Part shown: positions 5,501 to 8,265 of the stretch, piece by piece
Position numbering within the stretch: position 1 is the first letter of the stretch
How the letters are laid out: each line of letters starts with the position of its first letter
Assembly: GCA_002421405.1 (NCBI GenBank)
Contig: DIJY01000018.1
Location: 1 to 8,265 of the forward strand
DNA: 8,265 nt
Direction: 5' to 3'
Source of the DNA: Caryophanales bacterium UBA5632
Lineage (GTDB): Bacteria > Bacillota_I > Bacilli_A > Izemoplasmatales > Hujiaoplasmataceae
Position numbers and translations under genes: made by a program
Notes under the pieces: model-generated
What the model saw: only the letters and a program-made list of their open reading frames with translations
What the model was told of the DNA's origin: nothing
The model's database searches: none

Positions 5501-6885
5501 TTCATAAATTGATCTATCGCCGTTTGAAGCACTCGATCAATACCTAGTCGGTAATCCTCTAAGGTCATCGCAACATCAACATCCGGAGAAGTTCCCCGAC
5601 CATAAGGAAGCCCTTCAACCGCAACTGACCAAGCCGTCTTCGATGATCGAAAGGTAATCCTTGTATTTCTTAATCGATATTCAACTGAACTGTCAGAACA
5701 GATATATCCACCATTCGTTTCTTCACCGATGAGAGTACCAATTGAGTGGTAACTTAACAACGCTACAAAATGACCGCATGTTGAAAAACAAAATGCATCA
5801 ATTAAAACCAGTAAAGTCCCATCAAAATGGGGTTCAGATAAAGGTACTACGCTTTTCAAACCCGAGTAATAATCGGGTGATGATTCCGCAAAATAAGGTT
5901 GGGGTGCAGATGCAAAGTATGAAATCAAGCGACTCGCTACTCGTGGGTCGCCACCACCATTTCCGCGCAAGTCGAGAATAATTTTATCAATGCCCAAGGT
6001 ATCAATTTGATTAAAAAAGGTATCAAAAAAGGTATAGAATGATGTTATTGAATACACTCCGTACGGATAAAAAGTCCGCAATGTCATGATCGCATAATCA
6101 GCTTCATATTGAGCTTCAAAAGCAGGCTCTTCTTCATAGGCTGGATTTTCAGGGCCATTGCGAAGTAAGAGTTCAGAATTCGTCGCTCCTGAAGTATCAT
6201 CGATGTATTCAATTTCAAGCGCTTCATTTGAGCCTAAAAATAAATTATAATAGGAAAAATAATAAGTACTAAGAACACGAGTTTTCAAGCTTAAACCTTC
6301 GCCATCTGCCGATAAATACCGCATCATTTCTAGGGTCAAATCAGAAACATTCTGACCATTAATTGAAATGATGACATCGCCAAATTCAAGATCTGTTGTA
6401 CCAATCACTTCGATGACAACTAGTTGATTGTCAATTAAACGAACATCCACGGAATAAGTATTTGAATTGAACACTTCAGAAACGATGCTATCAGGGACAC
6501 GAACATTTGTATGACCACAGCGAATTGTTGCATTCACAACCGCAAGTACCCGGTAGAATTCTAATTGTGTCATTCCTTCATATAATAATTCGCGTTGCGA
6601 GGCAATTACATCCGCCAATTCCACTTTATCTGTGAAAATCTGTGGATTATATTGGATATAGCCAACAAACTGATCATAGTCCGCTTGCAATTCAGTTAAA
6701 GAATAAGTTACGGGCTCCGTTGTTTCTGTCGTTGTTGTTGTCATGGTTGAGCTCGCCGATGTTATGGTCGATGTAATTGTCGTTTCAGTGTTTGATATTG
6801 TCGCTGTCGTAATATCGTTATTACAACCCATTATGCTTATTAATAATAAAACAATCGATAAAAGCATTAATATTCGAGGTTTCAT
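5497..6885 (-). CDS. Secreted S41-family (C-terminal-processing-type) serine peptidase, predicted lipoprotein
   Basis: A 462-aa predicted surface lipoprotein. Residues 1-20 form a lipoprotein signal peptide (KPR, a hydrophobic core, then lipobox SIMGC) with Cys21 the expected lipidated residue. Residues 24-58 are a Thr/Ser-rich linker. An N-terminal helical region contains RCGHTNV (122-128), resembling the GH-x-x motif of the S41 entry domain. A PDZ-like segment (LVVIEVIGTTDLEFGDVIISINGQNV) spans about 155-180. The S41 core has IILDLRGNGGG (302-312), the nucleophile region CFSTCGHF (366-373, Ser368 the likely nucleophile), GEETNGG (387-393) and GTSPDVDV (431-438). The ATG at 6883-6885 is chosen over an in-frame upstream start because it begins the signal peptide directly. 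It overlaps the TGA of the upstream regulator by 4 nt. Cys366 and Cys370 flanking the nucleophile are unusual. The substrate is unknown. Confidence 0.87.
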   Translation of the reverse strand: MKPRILMLLSIVLLLISIMGCNNDITTATISNTETTITSTITSASSTMTTTTTETTEPVTYSLTELQADYDQFVGYIQYNPQIFTDKVELADVIASQRELLYEGMTQLEFYRVLAVVNATIRCGHTNVRVPDSIVSEVFNSNTYSVDVRLIDNQLVVIEVIGTTDLEFGDVIISINGQNVSDLTLEMMRYLSADGEGLSLKTRVLSTYYFSYYNLFLGSNEALEIEYIDDTSGATNSELLLRNGPENPAYEEEPAFEAQYEADYAIMTLRTFYPYGVYSITSFYTFFDTFFNQIDTLGIDKIILDLRGNGGGDPRVASRLISYFASAPQPYFAESSPDYYSGLKSVVPLSEPHFDGTLLVLIDAFCFSTCGHFVALLSYHSIGTLIGEETNGGYICSDSSVEYRLRNTRITFRSSKTAWSVAVEGLPYGRGTSPDVDVAMTLEDYRLGIDRVLQTAIDQFMN

Positions 6886-7826
6886 ATTGATTCTTCTTTC
6901 TTTACAAAGCAAGATTGGACGTAATTCATCCATCCCTTCCAAAAACTAGTTTCATCGCATCCAAAAACACTTTGATAGTCGTTGGGGTTATCAGCAAACT
7001 GGAGGACACCTTCCCATCCAATCGTACTGACAATATATTCAATTACAATCGAAGCAAGTTCAAAACCGTGATTAACTTTGAACAAATCATAATATGAACT
7101 TAAACTTAAAACTGTATTGATGTTTAAAGTCGGTAATTCAGCTTGCATTGCTTGATTGAGTCGAGTCGTATTGATTAGATTACTCTCAACCGAAGCAATT
7201 CCTTGTAATAACCAATAAGGTTTATCGGGATATTGGGTGAAAAGAACTTTTTGCATCCAAACCATGGAAGCAGCAGCCTCAATTGTTATATCATCGAAAG
7301 CTTCTTCTGGTGCGAGATGGAGAATGTCCCATTCCCAACTTGCACGTAACCAGTCTGGTGCAGTCATCAAACCTAATGCGGAATGAAGTCGGTTTTTTGA
7401 TTGATACATATATACTTGTTGTCGCTCTGAAATAGCGATATGATATCGCTTCTCAATTCGTTCGAATTGCATTTCGAGGTGATTTGCAAGTCGTTGGATT
7501 AATGGTGGATTGTCAAAACCATAAAATTCATAATGGGGCGTTTGATAGAGTACTTTCCCTCCGTAAATCCGATTTATAATTTGTTTCATCTCAAATATAA
7601 CGCAATCGCGTTCCGATAACAGTGGACTGTAAAGAAACATTTTGCCATTTTCTTCATAGTTAACCAATTGTTTATTAACGAGACGTGCCAAAAATGTTTT
7701 AACAGTGGTTATACTCCATGCTTTTACTTCAATCAACATTTTCGTAATTTCAGTGGCGGAAGCGGGGTGGTTTTCCCAAATAACGCGCATAATTTGCCAT
7801 TCAGAATCGGTTAGTATTGATGTCAT
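6882..7826 (-). CDS. BlaI/MecI/CopY-type repressor fused to a degenerate peptidase-MA-like domain
   Basis: A 314-aa cytoplasmic protein; ordinary BlaI proteins have about 125 aa. Residues 4-75 are a BlaI-type winged helix: LTDSEWQIMRVIWENHPASATEI, then recognition-helix region SITTVKTFLARLVNKQLVNYE, then wing GKMFLYSPLLSE. Residues about 95-314 resemble the gluzincin-like peptidase-MA domain: VYMYQSKNRLHSALGLMTAPDW, PYWLLQGIASVES (family P-x-W-L-x-E-G-x-A), then a C-terminal helical tail FELASIVIEYIVSTIGWEGVLQ. Where the family has HExxH this protein reads IEAAAS (182-187), and the third ligand Glu is Gln208, so zinc chemistry is probably lost. No membrane segment is seen. The ATG at 7824-7826 is chosen over an in-frame TTG at 7862 because AGGAGA lies 7 nt upstream and the TTG sits inside the operator. 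The stop overlaps the S41 start. The DNA-binding half is secure; the second-domain assignment is motif-based inference. Confidence 0.85.
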   Translation of the reverse strand: MTSILTDSEWQIMRVIWENHPASATEITKMLIEVKAWSITTVKTFLARLVNKQLVNYEENGKMFLYSPLLSERDCVIFEMKQIINRIYGGKVLYQTPHYEFYGFDNPPLIQRLANHLEMQFERIEKRYHIAISERQQVYMYQSKNRLHSALGLMTAPDWLRASWEWDILHLAPEEAFDDITIEAAASMVWMQKVLFTQYPDKPYWLLQGIASVESNLINTTRLNQAMQAELPTLNINTVLSLSSYYDLFKVNHGFELASIVIEYIVSTIGWEGVLQFADNPNDYQSVFGCDETSFWKGWMNYVQSCFVKKEESI

Positions 7827-7833
7827 GTGATTT

Positions 7834-7839
7834 TCTCCT
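7834..7839 (-). promoter_or_regulatory. Ribosome binding site of the BlaI-type regulator
   Basis: AGGAGA on the minus strand with a 7-nt spacer to the ATG at 7826. It decides that start against the upstream in-frame TTG. Confidence 0.85.
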
Positions 7840-7844
7840 AAACC

Positions 7845-7860
7845 GACTACAACTGTAGTC
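7845..7860 (-). promoter_or_regulatory. BlaI/CopY-type operator (TACA-GT-TGTA palindrome)
   Basis: GACTACAGTTGTAGTC on the minus strand is a perfect 7-bp inverted repeat around two central bases. Its core TACAnnTGTA is the known recognition core of the BlaI/MecI/CopY family ('cop box'). It sits immediately downstream of the -10, at about +1 to +16 of the predicted transcript and directly before the gene of a BlaI-type repressor. The palindrome is observed; autorepression is a strong inference. Confidence 0.85.
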
Positions 7861-7867
7861 AATATTA

Positions 7868-7896
7868 ATAATACATCTAGTTGAGTCTATTGTAAA
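7868..7896 (-). promoter_or_regulatory. Promoter of the regulator-S41 peptidase unit
   Basis: TTTACA (7891-7896), 17 bases, then TATTAT (7868-7873) on the minus strand, each one mismatch from consensus. The expected start is near 7861, at the edge of the operator palindrome. The -35 lies 8-13 nt beyond the U tract of the preceding terminator. Confidence 0.8.
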
Positions 7897-7903
7897 GAAC
7901 AAA

Positions 7904-7954
7904 ATGTAAAAAAGAAAAAGCCATCAATTATCCGAAGAATAAGTTTGATAGCTT
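7904..7954 (-). terminator. UUCG-capped terminator after rlmD
   Basis: The minus strand forms a 10-bp outer stem AAGCTATCAA / TTGATGGCTT (one G-U pair), a short inner stem and a C-UUCG-G tetraloop. The T-rich tract TTTTTCTTTTTT follows. It lies about 65 nt after the methyltransferase stop codon and insulates it from the regulator gene. Confidence 0.85.
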
Positions 7955-8017
7955 AAATTAATATGATTTTGAGAAAGTCTTGATTCAAGAGATTCGTTAT
8001 TACTATGAAAATGACGG

Positions 8018-8265
8018 TTATTTCAATGAAAGCAATGTGACTGTTTCCACATGAACACTTTGCGGGAACATATCAAATGGTGTGACTTCTAAGATGCTAT
8101 ATCCACCATCAGCTAAAATTTTCAAATCTCTTGCAAGCGTTCCTGGATCACAGGATATGTATACTATTTTTGGGATTTTCATGCCGATTATGGCATCAAG
8201 CAAAGCTTTATCGCAACCTTTTCTAGGGGGATCAACAAAGATGACATCAAATTTAAATTTTTTCC
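8018..8265 (-). CDS. rlmD: 23S rRNA (uracil-C5)-methyltransferase, RlmD/RumA type (C-terminal part, runs off the right edge)
   Basis: These are the last 81 codons of a SAM-dependent RNA m5U methyltransferase of the TrmA/RumA superfamily; the N-terminal TRAM and SAM-binding parts lie beyond base 8265. The fragment reads VIFVDPPRKGCD, then VYISCDPGTLARDL, then PFDMFPQSVHVETVTLLS and a stop. SCDPGTLARD holds the catalytic Cys that attacks C6 of uracil, and HVET the conserved Glu that acts as base. The C-terminus is therefore complete and intact. In Bacillota such proteins modify U747 and/or U1939 of 23S rRNA (RlmCD/RlmD); which site cannot be told from this fragment. The sequence matches the rRNA enzymes better than the tRNA enzyme TrmA. 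A terminator follows, so it is not cotranscribed with the regulator gene. Confidence 0.92.
   Translation of the reverse strand, partial: KKFKFDVIFVDPPRKGCDKALLDAIIGMKIPKIVYISCDPGTLARDLKILADGGYSILEVTPFDMFPQSVHVETVTLLSLK

Noticed and set aside
5742..5981. Plus-strand open frame inside the S41 gene
   Set aside because: It is antisense to the catalytic core of the peptidase and resembles no known protein.
6720..6815. Repetitive-looking sequence in the S41 gene
   Set aside because: It is the codon usage of a Thr/Ser-rich linker after the lipidated Cys, not a DNA repeat or a CRISPR unit.
6886..6942. Nineteen-residue N-terminal extension of the S41 lipoprotein
   Set aside because: It would bury the signal peptide behind a charged segment; the ATG at 6885 begins the signal peptide and forms the ATGA overlap.
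6743..7097. Two plus-strand open frames opposite the S41 signal peptide and the regulator C-terminus
   Set aside because: They mirror the hydrophobic signal peptide and the Thr-rich linker or the regulator coding sequence; the minus-strand genes explain the region.
7827..7862. Twelve-residue N-terminal extension of the regulator from a TTG start
   Set aside because: The extension would be encoded by the operator palindrome and the ribosome binding site, and the family N-terminus begins at the ATG at 7826.
7978..7990. Palindrome TCTTGATTCAAGA between rlmD and its terminator
   Set aside because: A perfect 6-bp inverted repeat, but it has no T tract and no nearby promoter; it lies downstream of a stop codon, so an operator role is not supported.

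Overview
The window is an AT-rich bacterial chromosome segment in which every gene I can support lies on the minus strand. Low GC, strong AGGAGG-type ribosome binding sites, canonical TTGACA/TATAAT promoters, hairpin-plus-U terminators and single-membrane-style lipoproteins point to a low-GC Bacillota or a deep-branching Mycoplasmatota (Acholeplasma/Izemoplasma-like) that uses the standard code: TGA is a real stop in several genes and Trp is TGG. The exact taxon is inference.

In transcription order (high to low coordinates) there are five blocks. (1) 8018-8265: the C-terminal end of a 23S rRNA m5U methyltransferase (RlmD/RumA type), closed by a UUCG-capped terminator. (2) 5497-7826: a tightly coupled two-gene unit. 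A BlaI/MecI-type repressor carries a C-terminal domain resembling a gluzincin (peptidase-MA) fold with its zinc ligands lost, and its gene overlaps by 4 nt that of a secreted S41-family peptidase lipoprotein. A TACA-GT-TGTA palindrome lies at the predicted transcription start, so the unit is probably autoregulated. This is the most unusual part of the window. (3) 4817-5386: a GrpB/UPF0157-family gene with its own terminator. (4) 1275-4672: a four-gene unit with short gaps or overlaps: 3-hydroxyisobutyrate-dehydrogenase-like reductase (TTG start), membrane-anchored SGNH hydrolase, double-domain GNAT acetyltransferase and thioredoxin reductase (trxB). It has an extended -10 promoter upstream and a strong terminator downstream. 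(5) 1-965: the start of a fatty-acid-synthesis operon, acpP-accB-accC, with accC running off the left edge. It is driven by a near-perfect promoter, just downstream of which is a TTTGAAATTCAAA palindrome resembling the FabT operator.

Blocks 4 and 5 are housekeeping or metabolic: thiol redox, envelope or small-molecule modification, and malonyl-CoA/ACP supply. Block 2 looks like a self-contained sensor-repressor plus surface protease system of unknown signal. No RNA genes, CRISPR arrays, insertion sequences or phage genes were seen.
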